The position numbers were made by a program, and so were the translations under genes. Of a DNA stretch of 40,928 bases, positions 1-8,586 are shown piece by piece. The notes below the pieces were generated by a model. It ran no database searches, was not told the origin of the DNA, and saw nothing but the letters and a program-made list of their open reading frames with translations. Position 1 is the stretch's first letter; each line of letters starts with the position of its first letter. Source of the stretch: Terriglobia bacterium (GTDB lineage Bacteria; Acidobacteriota; Terriglobia; Terriglobales; Acidobacteriaceae); contig JAIQFC010000046.1 of assembly GCA_020073465.1 (NCBI GenBank), forward strand, positions 1 through 40,928, in the 5' to 3' direction.

Positions 1-189
1 GTAAGTCCACGTGCCGCGGCAATTGATCACGGTCTTGACTCCAAGGCGCGTGTATACATTTTGCCGGGGGTCCTTGCCGATCGCAGTGGCGGCCTGGGCG
101 TAGAGATTTTGTGCTGCAATCCGGCTCAAGAGCGGAGCCGCAGCTGCCAATTTAATGAAGGATCGCCGACTGGAACTCCGAGCACCCAT
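1..189 (-). CDS. SelA-like PLP-dependent protein with Tat signal (5' end only)
   Basis: The first 63 codons of a minus-strand gene run off the left edge. The start ATG at 189 follows an AGGGAGG ribosome-binding site. The protein opens with a twin-arginine signal: SRRSFIKLAAAAPLL, then a small-residue stretch ending near AQAATA. The mature part begins NVYTRLGVKTVINCRGTWTY, which matches the N-terminus of the SelA/selenocysteine-synthase-like family of fold-type I PLP enzymes, where the VIN-x-x-GT segment is conserved. Members with a Tat signal are exported folded. The PLP lysine lies beyond the window, so activity cannot be judged. It is transcribed divergently from the DUF4380 gene. Family call fairly confident; substrate unknown. 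Confidence 0.72.
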   Translation of the reverse strand, partial: MGARSSSRRSFIKLAAAAPLLSRIAAQNLYAQAATAIGKDPRQNVYTRLGVKTVINCRGTWTY

Positions 190-294
190 CCCACCCTCCC
201 TGTAACCTGGCAGTCGAACTTTCATCTGTTGGAAACGGCGTGCTGAAGACGCGGATTACTCAACTAAGCGCACTTGGTATACCACAGAATAAGC

Positions 295-323
295 TTGACG
301 CACATCAATTTATTGCGTTTTAT
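295..323 (+). promoter_or_regulatory. possible sigma70-type promoter for the DUF4380/PQQ gene pair
   Basis: TTGACG at 295-300 (five of six matches to the -35 consensus) is separated by 17 bases from TTTTAT at 318-323 (four of six). It sits in the AT-rich divergent region about 110 bases before the start at 431. Pattern match only. Confidence 0.3.
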
Positions 324-430
324 TAGGTTTCCTTTCGTTTCCGGGCGAGTGTTCTCAGCGGTACGCGGGAGTACTTGAAAACGGTCTGTGCGTTTCACTC
401 GCAGCCATGGCCATCCGGAGAGGATCAACG

Positions 431-1837
431 ATGACACTACAGCTGCGAAAACCCTATCGATTACGACGAATTTCTATCCTCCTAGTTCTTGCAGTTCTGC
501 GGATAATCCCTGTCTTAGGCCAGACCAAGAGTGAATCGCACCAGCCCGTTGGCGGCTCTTGCCACGTTGAACCCGCGGATTACAAGGGCTGGCACACGCA
601 GCAACTTTCCAACCGCTGGGTCCGGCTGATTGTGCTTCCGCAGAACGGTGGACGACTGATCCAGGTGATTTTCGCCGGACACCCCTATTTCTTCGTCAAT
701 CCGAAATATGAAGGCAAGTACCTGCCGCCAAGTGAGAGCCAATGGTTCAACTATGGCGGCGACAAGCTTTGGCTCTTGCCGGAGGGGAACGACGACGAAC
801 AGCACTGGGCGGGGAATTCCGACCTGCTCGACGACGGGCCGTACTCCATTCGAAAGATTTCGGAAGGAGAGCACTGCGAAGTAGAACTCACGGGACCGGC
901 TGATCCCCGGACCGGGATTCAGTTCCAGCGCACGATTCGTCTGGATGCCGACTCCCCGCGCATTCGATTTCACTCCACTATGAAAAACACGACCGGTCAT
1001 ACTGTTGAATGGTCGATGCAGTCTGTCTCGCAATACGATGCCGCCGACCCAGCTGATCCATCGCGAATCAACCACGATTTCCATACATTCGCCCCGGCAA
1101 ATCCAGCGAGCAGCTATCTCAACCGCTACCACGTTCGATTCGGTCCGGCGGAAAATCGTGGGGTGTCAATAAGAGACGACGGTTTGTTTGCGCTGCACTA
1201 TGTCCACTTGGCTGCCGAGCTGTGGCTGGACTCTACGGCTGGCTGGCTCGCCGTGGTCGATGGCAGCAGCAAGTACGGAATGGTGGAACGCTTCCAATTC
1301 GAAGAATCCAGGGCCTATCCGGGAAAGGCATCCATCATTTTTTGGACGAACGGCCCCGAACTGAAGTTGAACGCTGACGGCGTGGTCTCCCTGAGTGCGG
1401 ACGAAGACGGAACTCCTTACTACCTGGAGGCGGAGATCAATTCGCCTCTCTGCCGGTTGCGTCCCGGGGAGACCTGCAATCTGGAAACGGAATGGTTTCC
1501 CACCCGCGTGGAAAGCGAATTTCACGGGGTGACCGACGCCGGCATTGTGGTACGTCCCCTTCATGCAACTCGTTTAGAGAATGGCAAGATCGAACTTTCC
1601 GGTGCTTTTGGAGTCTTTTTCGCCGGACGCCTGGTGGCGCACTTGTACAACCAACATGGCGCAGAGTTGGACACCGTGCCCTTGGCAGGTGTGGACCCAG
1701 TGGAACTCGTCTCGCTCGAAACCGAGATCGCTCCGCCTCAGAAGCCCGCCCGCATCTCGGTTCACCTAGAAGATTGGAAGGGGCTGGACCACGGTTCTCT
1801 CCAGGAAGTTCAAGTAGGCTCACGGGAGAATCGCTGA
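431..1837 (+). CDS. secreted DUF4380-type protein (aldose-epimerase-like fold)
   Basis: 468 residues from ATG 431, which has GAGAGG about seven bases upstream; an in-frame ATG at 407 lacks a ribosome-binding site. A hydrophobic stretch at about residues 13-31 after RKPYRLRR looks like a signal peptide ending near VLGQ. The mature part (RWVRLIVLPQNGGRLIQV, then FVNPKYEGKY and WFNYGGDKLWLLPEG) resembles DUF4380 proteins, predicted to share the galactose-mutarotase beta-sandwich and to bind carbohydrate. The stop lies one base before the GTG of the PQQ dehydrogenase, so the two are probably co-transcribed and may act on sugars in the periplasm. Enzymatic activity unproven. Confidence 0.68.
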   Translation: MTLQLRKPYRLRRISILLVLAVLRIIPVLGQTKSESHQPVGGSCHVEPADYKGWHTQQLSNRWVRLIVLPQNGGRLIQVIFAGHPYFFVNPKYEGKYLPPSESQWFNYGGDKLWLLPEGNDDEQHWAGNSDLLDDGPYSIRKISEGEHCEVELTGPADPRTGIQFQRTIRLDADSPRIRFHSTMKNTTGHTVEWSMQSVSQYDAADPADPSRINHDFHTFAPANPASSYLNRYHVRFGPAENRGVSIRDDGLFALHYVHLAAELWLDSTAGWLAVVDGSSKYGMVERFQFEESRAYPGKASIIFWTNGPELKLNADGVVSLSADEDGTPYYLEAEINSPLCRLRPGETCNLETEWFPTRVESEFHGVTDAGIVVRPLHATRLENGKIELSGAFGVFFAGRLVAHLYNQHGAELDTVPLAGVDPVELVSLETEIAPPQKPARISVHLEDWKGLDHGSLQEVQVGSRENR

Positions 1838-1838
1838 C

Positions 1839-3482
1839 GTGAAAGCATACGGCAAAGGTCGCATCGTGGCCTTGCTTGCGTCGCTCGCGCTGGCCGGCTC
1901 CTCAGCTGTGACACAAGAGGCGCCGTCTCCCGTTACCGCCGTCGTGAATGTAGGCGCAGATGAGTTGCTCGCGCAGCCGGTCGGTGCAAATTGGACTTCC
2001 TACAACGGAGACTACACGGGACGCCGTTATAGCAGCCTACGCGAAATCAGTCCGCAGAACGTCACGCAGCTGCGCGCGGCGTGGGTTTTCCATCCCGGCA
2101 ACTCCCAGAACCTCGAGGCGACTCCGGTAGTCATCCACGGCATTATGTATGTCACTTCGGCCAACGACGCCTTTGCGCTGGATGCGCGGACGGGGCGCGT
2201 AGTCTGGCATCACCAGCGGCCAGTGAGCGCAGGGTTACTGGATGATGCCGCAGCTCATCATAACCGTGGTGTTGCAGTGTGGCGGAAGTTCGTCTACATG
2301 GAAACGGATGATGCCCACTTGCTTTGTCTCGATGCCCGCTCGGGAAATCTCTTATGGGACGTCGCGTACGCGGACAAAGTGAAACACTACGGTGCGACCA
2401 GCGCTCCCCTCGTCGTGAAAGACGAAGTGATCGTCGGGACTTCCGGGGGCGACTCTGGCGTGCGGGGATTCCTGGCAGCCTTCGATGCCGTCACTGGGAA
2501 GCTGAAGTGGCGTTTCTGGACAATTCCCGGGCCGGGAGAGTTCGGCTCTGACAGTTGGCCCGGCGATTCCTACTTGCATGGCGGGGCCACTACTTGGATG
2601 CCCGGGACCTACGATCCCAAACTCAACACTCTGTACTGGACAACCAGCAACGCGGCACCCGATTTTGTGGGAGACTCCCGCCCCGGGGACGATCTTTATA
2701 CAGCCTGTGTTCTAGCGCTCAACCCCGACACCGGAGAATTGAAATGGTATTTCCAGTTCACGCCTCACGACCTGTATGACTATGACGCGAATGAAACTCC
2801 CGTGCTGGTGGACGTCGAAGAGGGTGGCGCGCCCCGTCACCTGTTGGTGCAGGCCAACCGCAACGGCTTTCTCTACATTCTCGACCGCACCAATGGGAAA
2901 TTCCTCAGAGCAACACCATTCGTGCAGAAACTGAACTGGGCCACGGGTTTGGACGGATCTGGCCGGCCTCTGCCGTCAGGTCGAGTACCGACCGCGCAAG
3001 GCACCTACATCTGCCCCGGAATCAACGGAGCTACCAATTGGTTTTCGCCTTCTTACAATCCCGACACCGGGCTGTTCTATGTCATGGCGCTTGAGAGTTG
3101 CAATCTGTTTTTCAGCAACCCAAGGCCCTTTACGCCGGGCGAGACCTACTACGGTACGGGCACGAAACTTCCGCCGGATGAACACGCTCAGAAAACGCTG
3201 CTGGCGTACTCTGTGCCAGAGGGAAAGCCAGTCTGGCGTTATCCGCAAGTCGGCAAGGGCGATTCCTGGGGAGGAACACTAACTACCGCGGGCGGATTGG
3301 TGTTCTTCGGGGATGACGCCGGGTCTCTGGAAGCGGTTGAGGCCCGGACCGGCCGCCCACTCTGGCACTTCAACACGGGCCAGACGATGCATTCTTCGCC
3401 AATGAGCTACATGGTCGATGGGGTCCAATACGTCGCGGTCTCGGCAGGAAGCGACGTTTTTAGCTTCTCGCTTCCGCATTGA
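1839..3482 (+). CDS. PQQ-dependent dehydrogenase (quinoprotein), periplasmic
   Basis: 547 residues from a GTG start one base after the preceding stop, with GGGAGA upstream. An N-terminal signal peptide (LLASLALAGSSAV) precedes an eight-bladed PQQ propeller: NWTSYNGDYTGRRYSSL at the start, repeated tryptophan-docking segments such as FALDARTGRVVWH and LALNPDTGELKWYFQ, and HDLYDYDANETPVL, which holds the conserved Asp cluster of the PQQ/metal active site. It ends VDGVQYVAVSAGSDVFSF, the usual last blade, so it is full length. There is no CXXCH haem motif, so electrons must pass to a separate cytochrome or to quinone. It oxidises an alcohol or sugar; which one cannot be told from sequence. Confidence 0.85.
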   Translation: MKAYGKGRIVALLASLALAGSSAVTQEAPSPVTAVVNVGADELLAQPVGANWTSYNGDYTGRRYSSLREISPQNVTQLRAAWVFHPGNSQNLEATPVVIHGIMYVTSANDAFALDARTGRVVWHHQRPVSAGLLDDAAAHHNRGVAVWRKFVYMETDDAHLLCLDARSGNLLWDVAYADKVKHYGATSAPLVVKDEVIVGTSGGDSGVRGFLAAFDAVTGKLKWRFWTIPGPGEFGSDSWPGDSYLHGGATTWMPGTYDPKLNTLYWTTSNAAPDFVGDSRPGDDLYTACVLALNPDTGELKWYFQFTPHDLYDYDANETPVLVDVEEGGAPRHLLVQANRNGFLYILDRTNGKFLRATPFVQKLNWATGLDGSGRPLPSGRVPTAQGTYICPGINGATNWFSPSYNPDTGLFYVMALESCNLFFSNPRPFTPGETYYGTGTKLPPDEHAQKTLLAYSVPEGKPVWRYPQVGKGDSWGGTLTTAGGLVFFGDDAGSLEAVEARTGRPLWHFNTGQTMHSSPMSYMVDGVQYVAVSAGSDVFSFSLPH

Positions 3483-3705
3483 CTGCCCGGTTCTTGCGGG
3501 ACAAGGAAGTGCTGTGCATGAAACCCGGCTTCCTTGACAAAGACGAGTAGGCGAAACTAGCGATGAACGACATTGTCGAAATGACGGAAACAAATGCTGC
3601 CTGCGTCGCCCCCAACGGGCCTTCGAGAAGTTCCAGACTGGGTGGTCGGGCAACTCGGAAACTGGGAACCTGGCTCGTACTTGACGTAAATCGTCATTAC
3701 ACTTA

Positions 3706-4173
3706 TTGAACTGGATGAGAAGGCCACTCCACCGTTACTGGCAAGGGCCGGGCCTTCAGTTTGGGCAGATTTTGGTCAGAGCCGTCGTGAACTCCGCGTC
3801 CAGGCTGCTTCCTCAGCGGTGGAGCGGATTGGCAAACGCCTGCGGTGCGGCAAAAGTGCCTGGCTTGCTCTTTCATGATCTGCGGAGGACAGCAGCGCGG
3901 AATCTGCGCCGGGCCGGAGTCGCCGAGGGAGTGATCATGAAGATCGGCGGCTGGAAGACTCGGAGCGTGTTCGAGCGCTACGCCATCGTCTCGCAATCCG
4001 ACATTCGCGATGCGATGGCGAAACTAGAAGCTGGGCAGCAACGCGACAACGCCGAAGCCGCCAAAGACAAGAGAACCGCGGAAGAGCAGTTTGGTCAGAG
4101 TTTGGGCAGAAACGCACCCAAAACGACCGAACGTGACAACGCTCCTGCGTTGAGTACTCCACCCATTAACTGA
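3706..4173 (+). pseudogene. tyrosine recombinase (phage-type integrase) C-terminal remnant
   Basis: Only the catalytic C-terminal end of a tyrosine recombinase is recognisable: LLFHDLRRTAARNLRRAGV (the H-x-x-R box), IGGWKTRSVFERYAIVS (the His/Trp position and the tyrosine nucleophile) and SDIRDAMAKLE. The SAM-like DNA-binding domain and the first catalytic Arg are missing. The residues before about position 45 do not resemble an integrase, and an in-frame stop lies a few codons upstream of the TTG at 3706. It lies on the 3' side of tRNA-Leu, about 20 bases away, the usual place for an integrase of an element inserted into a tRNA gene. I read it as a scar of a lost mobile element. Confidence 0.7.
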
Positions 4174-4193
4174 TTCCTTCTGAATGGGTTGGT

Positions 4194-4282
4194 TGGTGCC
4201 GGGAGGGGGAATCGAACCCCCACAGTCCTTTCGGACCTGCGGATTTTAAGTCCGCTGCGTCTGCCAATTTCGCCATCCCGGC
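4194..4282 (-). tRNA. tRNA-Leu (anticodon UAA)
   Basis: The minus strand folds as a class II tRNA. The acceptor stem GCCGGGA pairs with TCCCGGC. The anticodon loop contains ACTTAAAAT with TAA as anticodon. A long variable arm (GGTCCGAAAGGACT) is followed by the T-arm GGGGGTTCGATTCCCCC and an encoded CCA. A TAGAAT -10-like hexamer lies upstream at 4293-4298. Confidence 0.96.
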
Positions 4283-4494
4283 CCGTCGCCTCATTCTAGC
4301 CTACGTCCCTTGCGCATTAGCGATGCGCTAGCGCCATTCAGGAGTCCACTCCCGAGTGCCTGTACGGCGCAAAACAGACATCGAGCCTCATGGCCAATCA
4401 AGCCTCAACGCTGAGGGCGATTCTTAGCGGGCGAGAGACAGCTCGAAGAAGATTGCTTGAACCGGCAGGATTCAGAAGTTGGCTGACAATCCGC

Positions 4495-5631
4495 TCAGAC
4501 CGACGCAGTGGCAGAGACCGCGACGCTCCGCTGTTTGCGTAATTCCTCAAAGAAGGTATCTGCCGGAAGGGCAGCCTGGCTGCGAAAGAGTCCCAGCAGC
4601 GGATCGTCAAACTCGCTTGATCCTCCCGTGCTTTCCGAACTCGCACCGGATCCCGATTCCAACCCCTCCGGTTCGACCAGCAACTCCGGCAGCAGGTTGC
4701 GGTTTTCGGTCAGCACGCTCAGAAACTTTTCCAGCGCGTCGCGGTGATGCGGAGTCGTTTGCGTGAACTCCACGCCCATGCCCTTGTCTGGATGCATCAC
4801 CCGCACCACACCTTCGGCGCGCAGTTCGACACTTCCCGCGCTCATCGAAAGGGTCACGCGGGTCGCTACCGGGAACGGCGATGAGATCTCGAGATAGCAA
4901 CCGCCCATGCTGAGGTCCGTCAGGTGGCAGCGCACCGGCGGATCATCCTGCTCCGCTTCCGGCGAGTTCTGTTGCAGCCAGCTGCGTAACTGTTGCGCTG
5001 CCTGTGGAGACATGTCGACAAACCGCAAACCGGCCTGTGCCGCCGTGCCTTCCCAGGCAAACTCCGCTGCGAGTGCAAGTGCAATCTCGGTCCCCGGCAG
5101 CGTGAAGGAAACCTCCCAGCGTCCTGTCGGACGCTTCCCTCGGGGCACACGTACGGCCATTCCACCTTCGCTCAGATCGGTGGTCGTGACCTTCAATGTG
5201 GCGTCGGATTGCGGGTTCTTGATGACCATCGGGATTTGCACCGGAATCCGGAAATTCCGCCGCCGCTCCCGCTTCATCAGAGCTCGGGCTGCCCGGAAAC
5301 TCGATTTGGCCCGCTCGCTCGAAACCGGCTTGTACAGAACAAAATGCGCTCCCGTGTCGAATACCGAGCGCAGCCCCGTCGCAGGCTCGACGATGGCGAC
5401 CGCCACGGCGCGTTTGTTGCAAAGTGCAGCCCGCGCGCTGCGCAGCACTTCGGCGGACCCCGGATCGGCGCAATCCACGATGATGGCCTCAAACCGCTGG
5501 CGGGTCAGCTTCCGCAGAGCTCCCTCGGCGTCACTACAGAGCTCGACCCCAATCTCCAGGTCGCCCAGAGTCCGGCGCAGCACGCGCACGATCTTTTCAT
5601 CCGAACAAAGCACCAGCGACTTCAGACTCAT
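4495..5631 (-). CDS. receiver-like domain plus two PilZ domains
   Basis: 378 residues. Residues 1-110 resemble a response-regulator receiver: an acidic pair near 11-12, Asp53 in IIVDCADPG, and Lys101 in LYKPVS. A first PilZ domain follows, with the c-di-GMP motif RERRRNFR (121-128) and DLSEGG (152-157). A second PilZ-like domain (about 230-305) has DLSMGG but no clear RxxxR, so it may not bind nucleotide. The C-terminal 70 residues are low complexity (Ser/Gly/Glu). Such proteins couple c-di-GMP to motility, secretion or adhesion in the cytoplasm. No chemotaxis or motility gene is nearby. Monocistronic, running toward tRNA-Leu. Confidence 0.78.
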   Translation of the reverse strand: MSLKSLVLCSDEKIVRVLRRTLGDLEIGVELCSDAEGALRKLTRQRFEAIIVDCADPGSAEVLRSARAALCNKRAVAVAIVEPATGLRSVFDTGAHFVLYKPVSSERAKSSFRAARALMKRERRRNFRIPVQIPMVIKNPQSDATLKVTTTDLSEGGMAVRVPRGKRPTGRWEVSFTLPGTEIALALAAEFAWEGTAAQAGLRFVDMSPQAAQQLRSWLQQNSPEAEQDDPPVRCHLTDLSMGGCYLEISSPFPVATRVTLSMSAGSVELRAEGVVRVMHPDKGMGVEFTQTTPHHRDALEKFLSVLTENRNLLPELLVEPEGLESGSGASSESTGGSSEFDDPLLGLFRSQAALPADTFFEELRKQRSVAVSATASV

Positions 5632-6097
5632 GGGTCGGGTCCAGATCCAGGGTGAGAGATGCCCTTTTTGACTTTACGTCCACCCGCTCACACTATCAAT
5701 TGCGCCTTGTCTCATCGGGTTACGCCCGTAACTCGGGGACTTTCCAGTCAAGAGAATGCCTGCAAGAGGCAGCACACTTCGGCGTTCTTGGGATTGCGCA
5801 CCCAGAGGGGCAAGGACTCGCCAAGAACGGAGCAAGCCTTGTGTCTACAGTACTTTAGAGTGGAAGGCTAGTGCGGAGGAAGCGAGTTTTTCATTGACTT
5901 CCAGATGGCATTGCCGTAACATGTTCAGTCTCCGATCAGCTTTAAGGACTGCAGCGGATATCTGTTCGCCTGGATGGTCCGCCAGAGCTTATCTCCGGTC
6001 ATCCTGAATCGTGGAGACGCTTCGGAGAATCATATAGTTAGAGCCAAGCGGAACAAAGGTTTAGAAGTCATTCCCCTGATGTAGAGAGGCATTTTTC
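5632..6097. other. 466-bp non-coding interval
   Basis: Divergent spacer between the PilZ gene and the 75-residue gene. Short overlapping plus-strand frames here have no recognisable protein and no ribosome-binding site. A 9-bp inverted repeat (CGTTCTTGG at 5783-5791 and CCAAGAACG at 5821-5829) is the only structure I see. Confidence 0.4.
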
Positions 6098-6325
6098 ATG
6101 GCTAAGCGACGCGGAAATCCCAACTGGGGCAAGCCCGAACCGATCGGGCCCATCACCCCCACGATCACCGAGTTCGAGCAGGTCGTTCGCGAGTACAAGC
6201 TCTCCCCCGATCAATACTTGCGGTCTACCCGCCTGCGCGAGTGGGCAAGGCGCAACAAGAACTCCAAGTACATCCCTGAGCCTCTGTTGGAAGCCTGGGG
6301 CTTTGAAATCGAGTCCACGCTGTAA
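6098..6325 (+). CDS. small basic protein of unknown function (75 aa)
   Basis: 75 residues, starting MAKRRGNPNWGKPEPIGPI and ending EAWGFEIESTL. GAGAGG precedes the ATG by nine bases and a good intrinsic terminator follows 25 bases after the stop, so this is a real single-gene unit. It has a basic N-terminus (KRRGNPNWGK) and an amphipathic central helix (TEFEQVVREYKLSPDQYLRSTRLREWARRNK). No signal peptide, membrane segment or cysteine. I do not recognise a family; the charge pattern would suit a nucleic-acid-binding protein, but that is speculation. Confidence 0.7.
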   Translation: MAKRRGNPNWGKPEPIGPITPTITEFEQVVREYKLSPDQYLRSTRLREWARRNKNSKYIPEPLLEAWGFEIESTL

Positions 6326-6350
6326 GCGCGGATTCCAATTTGCATATTCA

Positions 6351-6381
6351 GGGTCGCTCTCACGAGCGGCCCTTTCTGTTT
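6351..6381 (+). terminator. Rho-independent terminator after the 75-aa gene
   Basis: GGGTCGCTC (6351-6359), a four-base loop, then GAGCGGCCC (6364-6372) pair with one G-T wobble, followed by TTTCTGTTT. Confidence 0.7.
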
Positions 6382-6404
6382 CCGCTTCTTGGCGTAATTA
6401 GATT

Positions 6405-6443
6405 GTCATCCCGAGCAAGCGTTCTATGCGCAGCGAGGGATCT
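6405..6443 (+). repeat. GTCATCC-type dispersed repeat, divergent copy
   Basis: GTCATCCCGAGCAAGCG followed by GCAGCGAGGGATCTGG. It is a degenerate relative of the copies at 35377, 35779 and 39585, all in the same orientation. Confidence 0.5.
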
Positions 6444-6508
6444 GGGCGAGCCGCGCGAAAGGCCGCGCTCTTTGCGGCCCAATAATCGCGCGTTTGGCTC
6501 GCTTCCCT

Positions 6509-7120
6509 ATGCCGGACATTCTGCAAATCCCGCCTGCTCAACTGTTTGCCTTGCTGGCGGCGGTTGGCTTTGCGGCCGGGTTGAACGTCTACGCCACCGT
6601 CGCCGCTTTGGGCCTTCTAGCTCGATTCGGACACCTGCCGTTGCCGCCCGGCCTGCAACTCCTCGAAAGCTGGACAGTTATCGCCGCAAGCACAGCCCTG
6701 TTCGCAATTGAATTCGTCGCCGACAAGATTCCCGCCTTCGATCTGATCTGGAACGCTTTGCACACCTTCGTGCGAGTGCCTGTAGCCGGCTTGCTCGCCT
6801 ACCAGGCGACTCGCCAACTCTCTCCTGAGCAGCAGCTCCTGGCCACTCTGCTGGGCGCTGCTATGGCCTTCGCCGCCCACGGCGGCAAGACGGCCGTTCG
6901 CGCCGCCGTAACGCCCTCCCCTGAACCCTTCTCCAACATCACTTTGAGCCTGGCCGAGGACGTTCTGGCCGTGGCTCTGACCTGGCTCGCCGCGCGCCAT
7001 CCTTATATTGCAGCAACGATCACCGCGGCTTTCGTCGTCGTGATCGTTATTCTGGTCCGTTGGGTGATCAGGGCATTGCGCGCCCTTTTCCGTGGTGCCG
7101 AGCAGGAACTCAGCGGCTAA
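6509..7120 (+). CDS. DUF4126 integral membrane protein
   Basis: 203 residues from ATG 6509; a TTG five codons upstream is possible but less likely. It is very hydrophobic, with four to five helices: FALLAAVGFAAGLNVYATVAALGLLARFG, then VIAASTALFAIEFVADKIPAFDLIWNALHTFVRVP (the DUF4126 signature), LLATLLGAAMAFAAHGGKTAVRA, and AATITAAFVVVIVILVRWVIRAL near the C-terminus. Family function is unknown. A conserved acidic/aromatic segment in the second helix (EFVADKIPAFD) suggests a transporter or channel-like core. Monocistronic. Confidence 0.75.
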   Translation: MPDILQIPPAQLFALLAAVGFAAGLNVYATVAALGLLARFGHLPLPPGLQLLESWTVIAASTALFAIEFVADKIPAFDLIWNALHTFVRVPVAGLLAYQATRQLSPEQQLLATLLGAAMAFAAHGGKTAVRAAVTPSPEPFSNITLSLAEDVLAVALTWLAARHPYIAATITAAFVVVIVILVRWVIRALRALFRGAEQELSG

Positions 7121-7145
7121 AGCAGTTCAGAGCCAAGATGTTTTA

Positions 7146-7190
7146 TGTGGGGACACCGACCCTCGGCTGTCCGACAGGGCGCAGCCCGGT
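7146..7190 (+). repeat. GACA-CGGCTGTCC dispersed hairpin repeat, copy 1
   Basis: TGTGGGGACACCGACCCTCG then GCTGTCCGACAGGGCGCAGC. It resembles the copy at 25971-26010 inside the 3' end of aroF. It lies between the DUF4126 gene and ribBA. Confidence 0.45.
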
Positions 7191-7250
7191 ACTTGCAGTC
7201 GCTGGAGCAATATGGAGTCCGCTCGAACCTAACTTCTAACTCCCTTTTGC

Positions 7251-7256
7251 TACAAT
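7251..7256 (+). promoter_or_regulatory. -10 element for ribBA, implying a nearly leaderless mRNA
   Basis: TACAAT (five of six to TATAAT) ends eight bases before the ATG at 7264. A start point six to seven bases downstream would leave almost no 5' leader. No Shine-Dalgarno sequence and no clear -35 are visible. Confidence 0.35.
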
Positions 7257-7263
7257 CGGCTCA

Positions 7264-8430
7264 ATGAGCCCCCAAGCGCCCTTCGCCGACGTCCCCGAAG
7301 CGATAGCGGATTTCCGCGCGGGCCGCATGATCGTCATCGTCGACGACGAAGATCGTGAAAATGAAGGCGACCTCACTCTCGCCGCCGAGAAAGTCACCTC
7401 AGAAGCCATCAACTTCATGGCCAAGTACGGCCGCGGCCTGGTCTGCCTGACCATGACCGAAGAGCGCCTTGAGCACCTGCGTATTGGCCCTATGTCGGCG
7501 GAGAACACCTCGCAGTACGGCACCGCTTTCTGCGAGGCCATTGACGCCCGCACCGGCGTCACGACCGGCATCTCGGCTCACGACCGCGCTCGGACGATCC
7601 AGGTTGCCATCGATCCGGCGACCAAGCCCGCCGACCTGGCGCGCCCCGGACACGTCTTCCCTCTTCGTGCACGAAAAGGTGGCGTTCTAGTGCGAGCTGG
7701 CCAGACCGAAGCTTCTGTGGATCTGGCGCGACTGGCAGGCATGATCCCCGCCGGCATCATCTGCGAAATCATGAAGGACGACGGCAGCATGGCCCGCGTC
7801 CCCGACCTCACCGAATTCTGCCGCGAGCACCACCTCAAGATGCTCACCGTCGCCGAACTCATCCGCTACCGCATGGCCCACGAGCGCTACGTGCATCGCG
7901 TGGGTGAAGCCCTGGTAAATACGCAGTTCGGAGAATTCCGCCTGATCGCCTACGAGAGTGAAATCGACGGCGGCGAATCGCACGTCGCCCTGATTCGTGG
8001 AGACGTCGAGCACAGCGACTCGCCCGTGCTGGTCCGCATGCACGCGCATTGTCTGATGGGCGATGTCTTTGGCTCAACCGGTTGCGAGTGCCACGCCACG
8101 CTCGCCGGCGCGCTGCGCCGTATCTCCGCCGAAGGACGCGGTGCGCTGATCTATCTGCACCAGACGTCCAAGGGATTCTCAGTCGAGCGCGCCGGAGAGC
8201 GCAATGCTCTGAGCTTCCACCGGGGCCGCAAACTTCCCTCCCTGCTCGACAACGAACGACAAACCCAGCGCGAAATCGGCATCGGCGCCCAGATCCTCTC
8301 CGATCTGAACCTAAGCCGAATCCGCCTGCTCACCAACCGCCCGAAGAAGGTAGCGGCGCTGGAGGGCTTTGGAATCGAGATCGTCGAGCAGGTGCCGGTG
8401 GAGTTGACAGAAATGAGCCGCAACGCATGA
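7264..8430 (+). CDS. ribBA: RibBA-type protein: DHBP synthase with divergent GTP cyclohydrolase II domain
   Basis: 388 residues. Residues 1-200 are a complete 3,4-dihydroxy-2-butanone 4-phosphate synthase (riboflavin pathway, from ribulose 5-phosphate): [11 protein letters not shown] acidic loop, [17 protein letters not shown] and [12 protein letters not shown]. The C-terminal half has the GTP cyclohydrolase II fold with three zinc Cys ([18 protein letters not shown]) and the ending [27 protein letters not shown]. However, the RQEGR-x-IGL segment that binds GTP is replaced by LHQTSKGFS, and the acidic residue before the catalytic Arg (ADERD in E. coli RibA) reads QTQRE. So only the RibB activity is well supported; the second half may be inactive or regulatory, as in known RibBX-type variants. 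Confidence 0.88.
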   Translation: MSPQAPFADVPEAIADFRAGRMIVIVDDEDRENEGDLTLAAEKVTSEAINFMAKYGRGLVCLTMTEERLEHLRIGPMSAENTSQYGTAFCEAIDARTGVTTGISAHDRARTIQVAIDPATKPADLARPGHVFPLRARKGGVLVRAGQTEASVDLARLAGMIPAGIICEIMKDDGSMARVPDLTEFCREHHLKMLTVAELIRYRMAHERYVHRVGEALVNTQFGEFRLIAYESEIDGGESHVALIRGDVEHSDSPVLVRMHAHCLMGDVFGSTGCECHATLAGALRRISAEGRGALIYLHQTSKGFSVERAGERNALSFHRGRKLPSLLDNERQTQREIGIGAQILSDLNLSRIRLLTNRPKKVAALEGFGIEIVEQVPVELTEMSRNA

Positions 8431-8433
8431 TGT

Positions 8434-8578
8434 GTGGCGCGGGCGCCCTCGCCCGCGTGCGTGCAGCTCACAACGCTCATCTTCAAATGTCTGCTGGAAA
8501 GTTGTGGGTTTGGCGTGCTGATCTCACCGGAGTATCAGGCGATACCGACAGTTCGCGGGCGAGGGCGCCCCGCGCCAC
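8434..8578. repeat. 145-bp element with 24-bp terminal inverted repeats
   Basis: The arm at 8434-8457 (GTGGCGCGGGCGCCCTCGCC and on) is the reverse complement of 8554-8578 apart from one extra base. It fills the gap between the convergent ribBA and zinc-ribbon genes and could fold as a bidirectional terminator or be a miniature mobile element. The centre holds no gene. Confidence 0.65.
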
Positions 8579-8586
8579 ATGATCTC

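Noticed and set aside
4150..4193. A duplicated tRNA-Leu 3' end as attachment site near the integrase remnant
   Set aside because: I could not find a second copy of the tRNA 3' end in the window.
4907..5671. 254-codon plus-strand frame opposite the PilZ gene
   Set aside because: Antisense of a well-supported double PilZ protein; no family resemblance.
7125..7263. Possible FMN riboswitch before ribBA
   Set aside because: The region holds a dispersed repeat and a -10 close to the ATG; no FMN-aptamer motifs and too little leader.
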